Counted from the first letter of the stretch, positions 1 through 8,478 are shown. The stretch is DNA of 64,000 nucleotides from Phycicoccus sp. Soil802 (GCF_001429605.1 NZ_LMSS01000002.1:599778-663777), one strand, 5' to 3'. Numbers and translations are program-made. The notes: generated by a model from the letters alone, not told the origin.

Positions 1-387
1 CGGCTGGGCGGCAGCCTCCGGCTCGCGGTCGCGTCGGCGGTGTCGCTGATGATCCTCGGCGCCGGGATGGGAGTCGCGTTCCAGCACCCTGCCGACTCGC
101 TCGGACGGGGTTTCTACGGCGTCGCGGCCAACGCCCTGATCGGCGGGCTAGGGGTCTGGTTCCTCGGGATGATCGCCGCGTTCACCGAGCACACCCCGGC
201 CTCGGAGACCGTGGCGGTGGGCTCGTTCATGTCGTGGAGCGTCGGCGCCGCCAGTGGCCTCGGTGGCTTCGCCGTGGCCGGCCTCGGGGTCGCAGGTGGC
301 TATGCGGCGCTGGGTCTCCTGCTGCTGCCTGCGGCACTGTGGGGCCTGCGGGTGGTCTCCTCGATCCCGTCGGTCGGCAGCCGCTGA
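1..387 (+). CDS. C-terminal part of a membrane transporter, possibly MFS (partial)
   Basis: The gene enters from the left edge in frame and ends with TGA at 385-387, leaving 128 residues. The visible part is almost entirely hydrophobic and Gly/Ala-rich, with about four likely membrane helices separated by short polar loops and a short Arg/Ser tail. This matches the C-terminal half of a permease such as an MFS carrier, but no substrate-specific motif is in view. A short intergenic hairpin-like segment containing CGGCATAC follows the stop. The missing N-terminus prevents firm family assignment. Confidence 0.45.
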   Translation, partial: RLGGSLRLAVASAVSLMILGAGMGVAFQHPADSLGRGFYGVAANALIGGLGVWFLGMIAAFTEHTPASETVAVGSFMSWSVGAASGLGGFAVAGLGVAGGYAALGLLLLPAALWGLRVVSSIPSVGSR

Positions 388-441
388 CCCGCCGCCACGC
401 GGCATACCCCTCCGCCGGGGGGCGACCGGGCGGAATGGGGC

Positions 442-472
442 TTGACCCTCACGCGGCGTGAGGCGGCACAGT
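442..472 (+). promoter_or_regulatory. MerR-type promoter and operator of the TipA-like gene
   Basis: A perfect 17-bp palindrome, CCTCACGC-G-GCGTGAGG (447-463), lies between TTGACC (442-447) and a weak -10, CACAGT (467-472). The spacer is 19 bp, the long spacing typical of MerR-activated promoters. The expected start of transcription falls at the ATG at 479, so the gene would be leaderless and autoregulated. Confidence 0.7.
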
Positions 473-478
473 GGTCGC

Positions 479-1252
479 ATGACCGAGCGGACGCAGACCC
501 TGCTCACCGTGGGACAGGTGGCCGACCGGCTCGACGTGACCGTGCGGACCTTGCACCACTACGACGAGATCGGGCTGGTCCAGCCGAGCGAGCGATCGCG
601 GGCGGGCTACCGGCTCTACACCGACGGTGACCTCACGCGCCTGCAGCACGTGGTGGTCTACCGCCGGCTCGGGTTCGCCCTGGAGGAGATCGCCCTCCTC
701 CTCGACCACCCCGAGAGCGTCGAGCAGCACCTGCGGCGTCAGCGCGCAGCGGTCCAGCAACGGCTCGACGAGATCAGCGACCTCGTCACAGCCATCGACC
801 GAGCACTGGAGAGAGCGATGAACGACGAACAAGCCACCACCGAGGACCTGAAGGAGCTCTTCGGCGACGGGTTCGAGGACGCCCACGCCGAGGCCGAGCA
901 GCGGTGGGGTGACAGCGACGCGTGGCAGGAGTCGCAGCGGCGCACCAAGAGCTACACGAAGGCCGACTGGGCCGCCGTGAAGGCCGAGAGCGACGCCCTG
1001 CACCGGGGTTTCACCGACGCGATGGACGCCGGGGAGCCGCCCACCAGTGTCGCCGCGATGGATGCCGCCGAAGCCCACCGGCGCAACATCAACGAGCGGT
1101 TCTACGACTGCTCGCCCCAGTTCCACCGCAACCTCGCCGACATGTACACGAGCGACCCGAGGTTCACGGCGACCTACGACGAGATCCGACCGGGCATGGC
1201 GCTCTACGTCCGCGACGCCATCTACGCCAACGCAGACCGCCAGGAGCAGTAG
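479..1252 (+). CDS. MerR family regulator with TipAS antibiotic-recognition domain
   Basis: This 257-residue protein has an N-terminal MerR winged helix (about residues 8-76; LTVGQVADRL and TLHHYDEIGL are diagnostic), a coiled-coil dimerisation helix (about 80-120) and a C-terminal all-helical TipAS-like domain (about 130-250). TipAL-type proteins bind thiopeptides or other hydrophobic compounds and activate multidrug transporters and their own gene. I start at ATG 479 rather than the in-frame GTG at 458, because the MerR operator at 447-463 and its -10 place the RNA start at this ATG. The transporter fragment just upstream could be a target, but it has its own direction and no shared operator. 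Confidence 0.85.
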   Translation: MTERTQTLLTVGQVADRLDVTVRTLHHYDEIGLVQPSERSRAGYRLYTDGDLTRLQHVVVYRRLGFALEEIALLLDHPESVEQHLRRQRAAVQQRLDEISDLVTAIDRALERAMNDEQATTEDLKELFGDGFEDAHAEAEQRWGDSDAWQESQRRTKSYTKADWAAVKAESDALHRGFTDAMDAGEPPTSVAAMDAAEAHRRNINERFYDCSPQFHRNLADMYTSDPRFTATYDEIRPGMALYVRDAIYANADRQEQ

Positions 1253-1343
1253 GCCGCGGGAGCGCCGCGGGAGGGCCGGGGGAGGCCGCGGGAGGCGCCG
1301 GCGCCGGGGGCAGCAGGGGCCGGCGCTGGCCTACCCTCGGAGG

Positions 1344-1934
1344 ATGGGCTCCGGACCGGTCGGCTTCGCTGCGCTGACGTGGCCGGTCCGGACCCGCCGC
1401 ACGTCGCTGCGGCCGGTCGCTCCGGAAGATCGTGACGCGGTGCACGCCTACCGCGGCCGCGAGGACGTCACGACCTACCTCGGGCGCGGGCCGATGAGCC
1501 CGTCCGACGTCGACGAGCGGATCGCCGAGAACCTCGAGCGCTCCCGGCCCGGGCACCCGCGCCCCTTGCTGGGACTCGTGATCGAGGTGGAGGGCGCCGT
1601 GGTCGGGGACTGCATGGTCCGGTTCGAGCCCGACGACAACGGCATGCGGACGGCCTTCATCGGCTACACCCTCCACCCCGCGAGCGCCGGCCGGGGTCTG
1701 GCCACCGAGGTGGCCGAGGCGCTCGTGCGGCTCTGCTTCACCGAGCTGGGAGTGGCCATGGTGCAGGCCGACGTCTTCGTCCCCAACGTCGCGTCGCAGC
1801 GGGTGCTCGAGAAGGTGGGGCTGCGTCGGATCGGGGTCACCACCGCGGGCAGCGAGGGCGGGGGACACCCCCGCATGGACGACTACCTGTATGCCGTGAC
1901 CGCGGCGGAGTGGGCGGCATCCCGCTCGTCGTAG
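1344..1934 (+). CDS. GNAT family N-acetyltransferase (RimJ/RimL-like)
   Basis: A 196-residue acetyltransferase of the Acetyltransf_3 type, which transfers an acetyl group from acetyl-CoA to an amine. The N-terminal strand RTSLRPVAPEDRDAV is typical, the acetyl-CoA loop is SAGRGLATE (Q/R-x-x-G-x-G/A-like), and VFVPNVASQRVLEKVGL is the conserved C-terminal motif. ATG 1344 is chosen because TACCCT (1332-1337) lies exactly six bases upstream, giving a leaderless transcript; longer in-frame extensions overlap the preceding gene and have no domain. The substrate cannot be told from sequence. Confidence 0.85.
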   Translation: MGSGPVGFAALTWPVRTRRTSLRPVAPEDRDAVHAYRGREDVTTYLGRGPMSPSDVDERIAENLERSRPGHPRPLLGLVIEVEGAVVGDCMVRFEPDDNGMRTAFIGYTLHPASAGRGLATEVAEALVRLCFTELGVAMVQADVFVPNVASQRVLEKVGLRRIGVTTAGSEGGGHPRMDDYLYAVTAAEWAASRSS

Positions 1935-1997
1935 CCGGGCGAGGCGGCGAGCGCGAGCACGCCGAGGGGGCGCACCTCGGTGCCTGACCAACGCCGC

Positions 1998-2034
1998 GGT
2001 ATGCCGCGTGCCCGAGCCGGCCACGCGGCATACC
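1998..2034. repeat. Intergenic inverted repeat carrying the GTATGCCG motif
   Basis: Perfect 13-bp arms GGTATGCCGCGTG (1998-2010) and its complement (2022-2034) flank an 11-base loop. Both arms carry the genome-wide GTATGCCG octamer. It lies just after the GNAT gene and may serve as a transcription terminator, though no T-run follows. Confidence 0.75.
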
Positions 2035-2048
2035 CCTCTGCCCGCAAG

Positions 2049-2122
2049 CTTTGCTAGCAAAGGAAACTGGTTGGAGGACGGGTTGCAACCTGTCCGTGAG
2101 CTCGCAGCCTTTGCTAGCAAAG
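2049..2122. promoter_or_regulatory. Symmetric array of three palindromes upstream of the LCP gene
   Basis: Two identical 14-bp perfect palindromes, CTTTGCTAGCAAAG (2049-2062 and 2109-2122), lie exactly 60 bp apart. Exactly midway sits a third palindrome, GGTTGCAACC (2081-2090). Centres are at 2055.5, 2085.5 and 2115.5, so the spacing is 30 bp each. The arrangement suggests cooperative binding of a dimeric regulator; the protein is unknown. The array is 60-130 bp before the LCP start at 2184. Confidence 0.6.
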
Positions 2123-2183
2123 GTTGCTGCACGAGTGGCGTGGGCTGCGGGGGGGGCGCGGTTCGTCCGTCACACTGTCCGTT

Positions 2184-3134
2184 GTGTCCCGACGTCCCCG
2201 ACCCCGCACGCTGCTCCTCGCAGTGGCGGGAGTGGTCGTCCTCCTGCTCCTCACCGCGGTGGTCGACGGCCTCGTGGTGACTCATCGGGTGCCGACCGTC
2301 GCCGTCACGGCGCCCGGCTCCGACGACGGCACGACCTACCTGCTCGCCGCGTCCGACTCGCGCGACCGCCTGGCCACCGCGGACCGGGCCCGCTACGCCG
2401 ACCGCCACCAGCCGTCGGGGGAGCGCGCCGACCTCGTGCTCCTGCTGCGCGGGGACGCCCAGGGCCGCGCGACGCTCTACTCCCTGCCGCGAGATCTCTA
2501 CGTCGGCCAGCGGCGCGGGTCCCCGCACCGCCTCGGCCTCGCCCTGCAGGACGGGCCTCAGTCGCTGGTCGACTCGTTGTGCCAGGACCTGGGGATCGGG
2601 GTCGACCACGTCCTGGTCGTCGACATGGCGGCGCTCGTCCAGCTGGTCGACGCGACGGGCGGGGTCACCGTCCGGGTCGACCGGCCGACGCGCGACGTCC
2701 GCGCGCGGCTCGACCTGTCCAACTCCGGTGTGCACCACCTCGACGGCCGGGGGGCGCTCGCCTGGGTGCGCTCGCGGAGCCCGCAGGTCCTCGTCGACGG
2801 CCGGTGGGTCGGCGACACCACGGCCGACCCGACCCGCACCGCCCACGCCAAGGACGTCCTCACCCAGGTCGCCGCGCGCCTCGATGACCCGGTCACGCTC
2901 CAGCGGGCGGCCTGGTCGGTGGGTCCGCGGCTGCGCCGGGACGCCGACCTCGGCCCGGTCGGCCTGGTCGCCCTGGGGCGGTCCCTGCAGGATGCGCTGG
3001 CCGCCGGCCGCCAGGTGACGGTGCCGGCTCGGGCCAAGGGGACCGCGGTCCCGTTCGCCTTCGTCACCCCGGAGACGACCCGGGCCCTGGAGCCGCTGGT
3101 CAGCGCCGGCTGCGCGGCCTCCGCAACCGGCTGA
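2184..3134 (+). CDS. LytR-CpsA-Psr (LCP) family cell-envelope protein
   Basis: A 316-residue membrane-anchored protein with a single N-terminal helix (about residues 8-32) and an extracytoplasmic LCP domain. LCP enzymes attach teichoic acids, arabinogalactan or other glycopolymers to peptidoglycan. Supporting motifs are ERADLVLLL (the R-x-D strand), YSLPRDLYV (usual SIPRD), the long DHVLVVDMAALVQLVDATGG segment, and LDGRGALAWVRSR. GTG 2184 is preferred because the membrane helix then begins right after a short basic segment; earlier starts add residues without features. The usual H-A-Y-x-x-G-G loop is not evident, so the domain is somewhat divergent. The palindrome array upstream is a candidate control region. 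Confidence 0.8.
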   Translation: MSRRPRPRTLLLAVAGVVVLLLLTAVVDGLVVTHRVPTVAVTAPGSDDGTTYLLAASDSRDRLATADRARYADRHQPSGERADLVLLLRGDAQGRATLYSLPRDLYVGQRRGSPHRLGLALQDGPQSLVDSLCQDLGIGVDHVLVVDMAALVQLVDATGGVTVRVDRPTRDVRARLDLSNSGVHHLDGRGALAWVRSRSPQVLVDGRWVGDTTADPTRTAHAKDVLTQVAARLDDPVTLQRAAWSVGPRLRRDADLGPVGLVALGRSLQDALAAGRQVTVPARAKGTAVPFAFVTPETTRALEPLVSAGCAASATG

Positions 3135-3263
3135 TCTCGTCCCTTTGGGTGGGTTTGTCCGCGACACCCCGAAGACTTTCCCGAAGTGGGTGGGTCTGCG
3201 CGTCACGATCGCTAGCCTTCGCGGTCGAAGGGTCAACAACCACACCACCGGGGGAACTCCACC

Positions 3264-4148
3264 GTGCTCTCTGCTCGTCTCCGCACCACTGCCGCTGTCG
3301 CCGCGCTCACCCTGGGTGGGGTGCTGCTGTCCGGCGGCGCCGCCCAGGCCGCCGCCACCGACACCACCATCGTCGTCCAGTCCGAGGACGGGGTCGTCTT
3401 CGCCGACGAGCCCCTGGAGTCCTCGGGCACCTGCGCCGACGGCAGCACCTCTGCCGTCGTCACCGTCACGGTCGAGGACGACGTCGTCGCCGAGGACTCC
3501 GTCGACGTCGCCACCGACCTCACGTGGGAGTCCACGCTCGACGTGTCCGACGCCGAGGGCGACGCCACCGTCACGGTCGACTGCTTCGTCTACGCCGACG
3601 GCGACTCGGTCGGCACGGCCTCCGAGGACGTGTTCATCCTCGCGCTCCCCGACCTCGAGGTCATCGACGTCACCGTCTCGCCGTCCAAGGTCCGGATCGG
3701 TGCCCGCCTCACGATCGAGGCCACCTGCCCGGCCGGCACCGAGGTCGCCGCGGTCGCCGCAGGCAACGAGGACGCCGACGAGCCGTTCCTGATGGACAGC
3801 GTCGTCCCCGCCGCGAACGGCGACATCACCTACACCGGCACCGTCCCCAAGAGCGCCGAGACCGGCAACGCCTTCGCCGTGGTCGCCTGTGGCATCTCGG
3901 ACCTCGAGGCCGCCCTCAGCGACCCCGACTCGGACGAGTTCCCGACCGCGTTCGGCGTCGGTGACTTCACCGTCCTCGCCGCCGCTGTCGCCGCCCCGGC
4001 CCCGGCCCCGGCCGCGGCTCCGGCCGCCGCAGCAGCCCGCCCGACCCTGCCCGAGACCGGCTCGGACAACCTGCCCCTGGCCGGCCTGGGGGCCGCCCTG
4101 GTGCTGGTCGGTGCGGGTGCCTACGGCGTCCGTCGCCGCACCTCCTGA
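3264..4148 (+). CDS. LPXTG-anchored secreted surface protein, acidic
   Basis: A 294-residue exported protein with a signal peptide ending around AQA-A (residue 30), a long acidic Val/Thr/Asp-rich beta-sandwich region (about 31-230), an Ala/Pro linker, and a C-terminal sorting signal: LPETG at residues 262-266, a hydrophobic stretch and a basic tail. A sortase would cleave between T and G and attach it to peptidoglycan. No sortase gene is in the window. GTG 3264 has a GGGGG ribosome-binding site about 7 bases upstream. TAGCCT at 3213-3218 is a possible -10. The function of the mature domain is not recognised; adhesion or wall structure are possibilities. Confidence 0.75.
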   Translation: MLSARLRTTAAVAALTLGGVLLSGGAAQAAATDTTIVVQSEDGVVFADEPLESSGTCADGSTSAVVTVTVEDDVVAEDSVDVATDLTWESTLDVSDAEGDATVTVDCFVYADGDSVGTASEDVFILALPDLEVIDVTVSPSKVRIGARLTIEATCPAGTEVAAVAAGNEDADEPFLMDSVVPAANGDITYTGTVPKSAETGNAFAVVACGISDLEAALSDPDSDEFPTAFGVGDFTVLAAAVAAPAPAPAAAPAAAAARPTLPETGSDNLPLAGLGAALVLVGAGAYGVRRRTS

Positions 4149-4170
4149 CCCACCCGCTCCACCACCCGTC

Positions 4171-4211
4171 GAGGTGTGCCGCGTGGCCCAGTCGGCCACG
4201 CGGCACACCTC
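4171..4211. terminator. 18-bp stem-loop terminator before tmk
   Basis: A perfect 18-bp stem (4171-4188 with 4194-4211) closes a 5-base loop. The arms contain GTGTGCCGCGTGGCC, one base away from the GTATGCCGCGTGGC element seen elsewhere. It separates the LPXTG gene from tmk; there is no long T-tract, as is common for actinobacterial terminators. Confidence 0.75.
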
Positions 4212-4251
4212 GCGCGCAGGTCCTGTCCGTCCGCTGGCCTAGGCTCGGCCC

Positions 4252-4869
4252 GTGACCGACGGACTCTTCATCGCCTTCGAGGGCGGCGACGGCGCAGGCA
4301 AGTCCACCCAGGTGGCCCTGCTGCGCGAAGCCCTCGAGGCCGCCGGCCGCACCGTGACGGTGACCCGCCAACCGGGCGGCACCACGCTGGGTCGTGAGAT
4401 CCGCGACCTCGTGCTCCACGGCGACCACGTCGCCCCGCGGGCCGAGGCCCTGCTGTTCGCCGCCGACAAGGCGCACCACGTCGACCAGCTCATCCGGCCG
4501 GCGCTCGACCGGGGCGAGGTCGTCCTCACCGACCGCTACACCGACTCGTCGGTGGCCTACCAGGGGGCCGGGCGCGATCTCGGGGCCCAGGAGATCCACG
4601 ACCTCAACATGTGGGCGGTCGACGACCTGGTGCCCGACCTGACCGTGGTGGTCGACGTCTCGGCGGCCGAGGGGCGGCGCCGGCGCGGAGACGTGCACGA
4701 CCGGCTCGAGGCCGAGGAAGACACCTTTCACGAGGCGATCCGGGCCCACTACCTCGCGATGGCGCAGGGCAACCCGCAGCGCTACGTCGTCGTCGACGGC
4801 ACCCTCAGCCCCGACGAGATCCACGCCCGGGTCGTCGAGCGGCTGCGCGGCATGGGGGTCCTGCCGTGA
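4252..4869 (+). CDS. tmk: Thymidylate kinase
   Basis: A 205-residue dTMP kinase that converts dTMP to dTDP with ATP. The P-loop GGDGAGKST spans residues 11-19, the DR[YH] motif appears as TDRYTDSS, and the LID region RLEAEEDTFHEAI is present. The length is normal for the bacterial enzyme. GTG 4252 follows TAGGCT (4240-4245) by six bases, suggesting a leaderless transcript. The stop overlaps the GTG of the next gene (GTGA), so tmk and holB are translationally coupled, the arrangement found in many Gram-positive bacteria. Confidence 0.96.
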   Translation: MTDGLFIAFEGGDGAGKSTQVALLREALEAAGRTVTVTRQPGGTTLGREIRDLVLHGDHVAPRAEALLFAADKAHHVDQLIRPALDRGEVVLTDRYTDSSVAYQGAGRDLGAQEIHDLNMWAVDDLVPDLTVVVDVSAAEGRRRRGDVHDRLEAEEDTFHEAIRAHYLAMAQGNPQRYVVVDGTLSPDEIHARVVERLRGMGVLP

Positions 4870-6005
4870 GCGTCTGGCGCGACGTCATCGGCCAGGACTC
4901 GGCCGTCGCCACGCTCGAGCGCGCCGTCACCGACCCCGCGTCGATGACGCACGCCTGGCTGCTCACGGGTCCACCGGGGTCCGGGCGCTCCGTGGCGGCC
5001 CGCGCCTTCGCGGCCGCGCTGGAGTGTCCGCGGGGCGGGTGCGGGGAGTGCCGCGAGTGCCGCACGGCGGTCGAGGGGACCCACGCCGACGTCGACGTCA
5101 TCGCCACCGAGGGGCTCTCGATCAAGGTCGAGCAGGCCCGCGAGCTGGCTGCCATGTCGGCGCTGCGGCCCTCGGTGGGGCCGTGGCGCGTGATCATCGT
5201 CGAGGACGCCGACCGGCTCACCGAGCGGGCGGCCGACGCCCTGCTCAAGGCGATCGAGGAGCCGGTGCCCCGCACCGTCTGGATCCTCTGCGCCCCCTCG
5301 CTCGAGGACGTCGTGATCACGATCCGTTCGCGGTCGCGCCACGTGCGCCTGCGCACCCCTCCCGCCGAAGCGGTCGCCGAGCTCCTCCACCGTCGCGACG
5401 GCGTCGAGATGCCGATGGCCATGTATGCCGCGCGAGCGGCCCAGAGCCACGTCGGCCTCGCGCGTCGGCTGGCTCGCGACGAGGGTGCCCGCATCCGTCG
5501 CCGCGACGTGATCAGCCTCGCGGGCCGGATCCACGGCGTGGGCGACGCGATCGGTGCCGCCGCCGACCTGGCGTCGATCGCCGACGAGGAGTCCACGGCC
5601 GCCGCCGCCGAGCGCGACACGGCGGAGCGTCAGCGGCTGATGGAGGTGCTGGGGGCCGACCCGTCCGCGCGCACCCAGCCGCCCCACATCCGCAGCCAGC
5701 TCTCGGGCCTCGAGAAGGAGCAGAAGGCGCGGGCCACCCGACATTCTCGCGACGTGCTCGACCGGTCGCTCGTCGACCTGCTGTCGGTCTACCGCGACGC
5801 GCTGATCCTGCACAGCGGGGCCGCCCTCGGGCTGGTCAACCAGGACAGCCTGCCGATCGTGCAGGGCGTCGCCCGGTCGATGAGCGCCGAACAGCTGCTC
5901 CAGGCGATGGACGCCATCGGCACGGCCCGTGAGCGCATCGGCCTCAACGTCGCCCCACTGCTCGCCCTGGAGGCCATGGCGATCTCGCTGCGCGTGCCGC
6001 GGTGA
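4866..6005 (+). CDS. holB: DNA polymerase III subunit delta' (clamp loader)
   Basis: A 379-residue AAA+ protein of the replication clamp loader. It begins SVWRDVIGQD, has a P-loop-like TGPPGSGRS (residues 34-42; Arg replaces the catalytic Lys, as expected for a subunit that does not need to hydrolyse ATP), a zinc-binding cluster in CPRGGCGECRECR, the Walker B-like VIIVEDADRL, and the sensor segment RTVWILCAPS. The C-terminal half is helical. GTG 4866 overlaps the tmk stop by four bases. A copy of the GTATGCCG motif lies inside at 5423, read as Tyr-Ala. Confidence 0.93.
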   Translation: MSVWRDVIGQDSAVATLERAVTDPASMTHAWLLTGPPGSGRSVAARAFAAALECPRGGCGECRECRTAVEGTHADVDVIATEGLSIKVEQARELAAMSALRPSVGPWRVIIVEDADRLTERAADALLKAIEEPVPRTVWILCAPSLEDVVITIRSRSRHVRLRTPPAEAVAELLHRRDGVEMPMAMYAARAAQSHVGLARRLARDEGARIRRRDVISLAGRIHGVGDAIGAAADLASIADEESTAAAAERDTAERQRLMEVLGADPSARTQPPHIRSQLSGLEKEQKARATRHSRDVLDRSLVDLLSVYRDALILHSGAALGLVNQDSLPIVQGVARSMSAEQLLQAMDAIGTARERIGLNVAPLLALEAMAISLRVPR

Positions 6006-6039
6006 GTTCTCCCCAGCCGCTCGGGATACGGTCGAGCGC

Positions 6040-7584
6040 ATGACTGCGAGGGGACGAGTCCTGGTGGCCGTGGCCGCTGCGCTGACCATGGGGCTGTCCG
6101 GCTGCTCCCTGTTGCCCGGCGGAGACTCCGAGCCCGCCGTCACGCCCCTGCCCAGCGCAGCAAGGACACCCCCAGCCGGGTCGGAGGCGCTCGCGAAGTT
6201 CTACGGGCAGACGCTGTCCTGGAAGGGCTGTGTCCTGGGTGAGTGCGCCGGGCTGTCCGTCCCGCTCGACTACGCCAAGCCCGCCGGCGAGGCGATCACC
6301 GTGCAGGTGGTGCGGATGCGGGCCACCAAGAAGTCCCAGCGGCTCGGCTCGCTGGTCGTGAACCCCGGGGGTCCCGGCGCGTCCGGCATCGACTACGCCC
6401 GTGCGGCGGACGTGATCGCGGGCAGGCCGGTGCGGCAGCGGTTCGACGTCGTCGGGTTCGACCCGAGGGGAGTGCAGCGCTCGAGCCCGGTCGACTGCCT
6501 GTCCGACGAGGAGATGGACGGCTTCCTCGCCCAGGACCCCACGCCCGACGACTCGAGCGAGGTGACGAAGTACCTCGACTCGATGAAGGTGCTCGCCGAC
6601 GGCTGCCTCCAGCGCACCGGCCCCCTCCTCGGCCACATCTCCACGGTCGAGACGGCCAAGGACATGGACATCCTGCGGTCGGCCCTCGGCGACGCCAAGC
6701 TCAACTACCTCGGCAAGTCCTACGGCACCCAGCTCGGGGCGGTCTACGCCGGGCTGTTCCCCCAGCTGGTCGGGCGGTTCGTCCTCGACGGGGTGCTGCC
6801 GCCCGACCTCACCTGGGAGGAGACGGCCGTCGGCCAGGCGGAGGGGTTCGAGCGCGCGGCGCACTCGTGGGCCAAGGACTGCGTGAGGCGGGGCGGCTGC
6901 CCGCTCGGTGACTCGGAGTCCGCGGTGATGTCGGGGCTGGGCGACCTGCTGAAGCGGCTCGATGCCACTCCCGTGCCGATGCGCGACGCCCGGGAGTCCG
7001 AGCTCACCGAGGGCTGGGCCACACTCGGGGTTGCCCAGGCGATGTACGACACCCGCTTGTGGAAGCCGCTCACCGAGGCGTTGCGCCAAGTCGTCACCCA
7101 GGACGACGGCACCAAGCTGATGCTGCTCTCCGACCAGTACGCCCGGCGCAACCCCACCGGCAAGTACACCTCCAACCTGCTCGAGGCGTTCTACTCCATC
7201 AGCTGCCTCGACAACCCGGGCAGCCCGGACCCGAAGTACTACGAGGACCTCGTCGCCAAGGCGAGCGTGAAGGCCCCTGTCTTCGGCCCGGCCCTGGCCT
7301 GGGGTGCCGCCACGTGCAGCAGCTGGCCGGTCAAGGCCGGCCCGGGTCCGCGCAAGATCAGTGCCGAGGGCAGTGGTCCGATCGTGGTGATCGGCACGAC
7401 CCGCGATCCCGCGACGCCCTACGAGTGGGCGGTGCGCGAGCGCGACCAGCTGGCCAACGCACGGCTGCTGACCTTCGATGGCGACGGCCACACGGCCTAC
7501 ACCTCGTCCAACAAGTGCATCGACAACGCCGTCAACGACTACTACACGAAGGGCAAGATCCCGGCCGACAACACGAAGTGCTGA
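6040..7584 (+). CDS. Secreted lipoprotein alpha/beta hydrolase, TAP-like peptidase
   Basis: A 514-residue exported serine hydrolase of the tripeptidyl aminopeptidase-like family (related to Streptomyces SlpD/E and mycobacterial CaeA/Hip1). The signal peptide ends in a lipobox LSGC (Cys about residue 21), so it is probably lipid-anchored. The nucleophile is Ser227 in GKSYG; VNPGGPGASG forms the oxyanion loop; the acid is likely Asp456 in TRDPATP and the base His484 in GDGHTAY; the C-terminal TAP-like domain has paired cysteines. ATG 6040 follows TACGGT (6027-6032) by seven bases, supporting this start over upstream ones inside holB. It probably trims peptides outside the cell; substrate unknown. 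Confidence 0.88.
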   Translation: MTARGRVLVAVAAALTMGLSGCSLLPGGDSEPAVTPLPSAARTPPAGSEALAKFYGQTLSWKGCVLGECAGLSVPLDYAKPAGEAITVQVVRMRATKKSQRLGSLVVNPGGPGASGIDYARAADVIAGRPVRQRFDVVGFDPRGVQRSSPVDCLSDEEMDGFLAQDPTPDDSSEVTKYLDSMKVLADGCLQRTGPLLGHISTVETAKDMDILRSALGDAKLNYLGKSYGTQLGAVYAGLFPQLVGRFVLDGVLPPDLTWEETAVGQAEGFERAAHSWAKDCVRRGGCPLGDSESAVMSGLGDLLKRLDATPVPMRDARESELTEGWATLGVAQAMYDTRLWKPLTEALRQVVTQDDGTKLMLLSDQYARRNPTGKYTSNLLEAFYSISCLDNPGSPDPKYYEDLVAKASVKAPVFGPALAWGAATCSSWPVKAGPGPRKISAEGSGPIVVIGTTRDPATPYEWAVRERDQLANARLLTFDGDGHTAYTSSNKCIDNAVNDYYTKGKIPADNTKC

Positions 7585-7601
7585 GGGGCATGCCGCTGGG
7601 C

Positions 7602-8396
7602 TCAGCGGAAGGCGTAGACGACGGTGACCGTCACGCCGACGTTCTCGCTGCCGGGCTGGATCGGCACCGGTGACGCGCTGTCCTTGCTGGCCATGGCGCG
7701 CACGTCGTAGGCCACCGGCGGCGGGTCGGAGATCGTCTCGGAGATGCTGACGACCGCGCCGAGGTCGCGTCCGGAGGCCTTCGCGTACTGCTCGGCCTTG
7801 GTCTTCGCGTTGGCGACGGCGCGGTCGCGGGCGGTGCTGAGGAGCTTGCCGTTGTCCTCGAGGTCGAGGCTGATCCCGTTGACCTGCACGGCATTTCCGC
7901 CGGCGCTGACGGCGGCGGAGATCGCGTTGCCCGACTTGCCGAGGTTGCGGAGCGTAGCGGTGACGCCCTCGCTGACGGTGTAGCCCTTGACCACCGGGCT
8001 GCCGTTCGTGGGGTAGGAGTACTCGGGCTGGACCTGGAGGTTGGAGGTCTGGACGTCCTTGCCGGCCACGCCGTTCCTCGTCAGGGACGACTGGACCCGC
8101 GCGGTGATGGTGTTGGCCGACTCGAGGGCCTTGGCCACGGTGTCACCGCGGGTCTGGACGCTGAGGTCCAGGCGCAGTGTGTCCGGTTTGCCAGCGACCT
8201 CGGAGGTGCCGGTGACGGTGATGCCGGGCGTGCTCGTCGGGTAGCCGGGGGTGCCGGGGTTGGTCGCGATCGGGTAGGAGACGAGGGGTGCGGCCGAGGC
8301 CTCCCGGCCGGAGTGGGAGCCGACCCAGAAGGCCGCTCCGAGCATCGCCGCGGTCGCCGCGGCGACCGCTCCACGGGACATCTGCTGGGTGCTCAT
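7602..8396 (-). CDS. Secreted SIMPL-domain (DUF541) protein
   Basis: A 264-residue protein with an N-terminal signal anchor (about residues 8-27) followed by a SIMPL domain: ITVTGTSEVAGKPDTLRLDLSVQTRG begins the first strand-rich repeat and VTVTVVYAFR ends the domain. SIMPL proteins form oligomeric periplasmic or extracellular rings of uncertain role, sometimes linked to stress. The start ATG at 8396 is chosen over one 36 bases earlier because the signal peptide then starts normally and TACCGT lies eight bases before it on this strand. It converges with the hydrolase gene and is divergent from the tRNA gene. Confidence 0.82.
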   Translation of the reverse strand: MSTQQMSRGAVAAATAAMLGAAFWVGSHSGREASAAPLVSYPIATNPGTPGYPTSTPGITVTGTSEVAGKPDTLRLDLSVQTRGDTVAKALESANTITARVQSSLTRNGVAGKDVQTSNLQVQPEYSYPTNGSPVVKGYTVSEGVTATLRNLGKSGNAISAAVSAGGNAVQVNGISLDLEDNGKLLSTARDRAVANAKTKAEQYAKASGRDLGAVVSISETISDPPPVAYDVRAMASKDSASPVPIQPGSENVGVTVTVVYAFR

Positions 8397-8448
8397 GGGG
8401 GTGGGACGGTATGCCGCGTGGCTCGGTTCCACGGGCCGGTCGAGCCGG

Positions 8449-8478
8449 TTCGGAAATCTGCCGGGTCATCCGTATACT
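8449..8478 (+). promoter_or_regulatory. Promoter of the tRNA-Thr gene
   Basis: TTCGGA (8449-8454) and a near-perfect -10, TATACT (8473-8478), are separated by 18 bp. Transcription would begin near 8485, a short leader before the mature tRNA at 8503. Confidence 0.65.

Noticed and set aside
1164..4208. Open frame of about 1000 codons on the minus strand
   Set aside because: It covers the GNAT, LCP and LPXTG genes on the other strand and has the Arg/Gly/Pro-rich composition of an antisense frame in G+C-rich DNA, with no domain.
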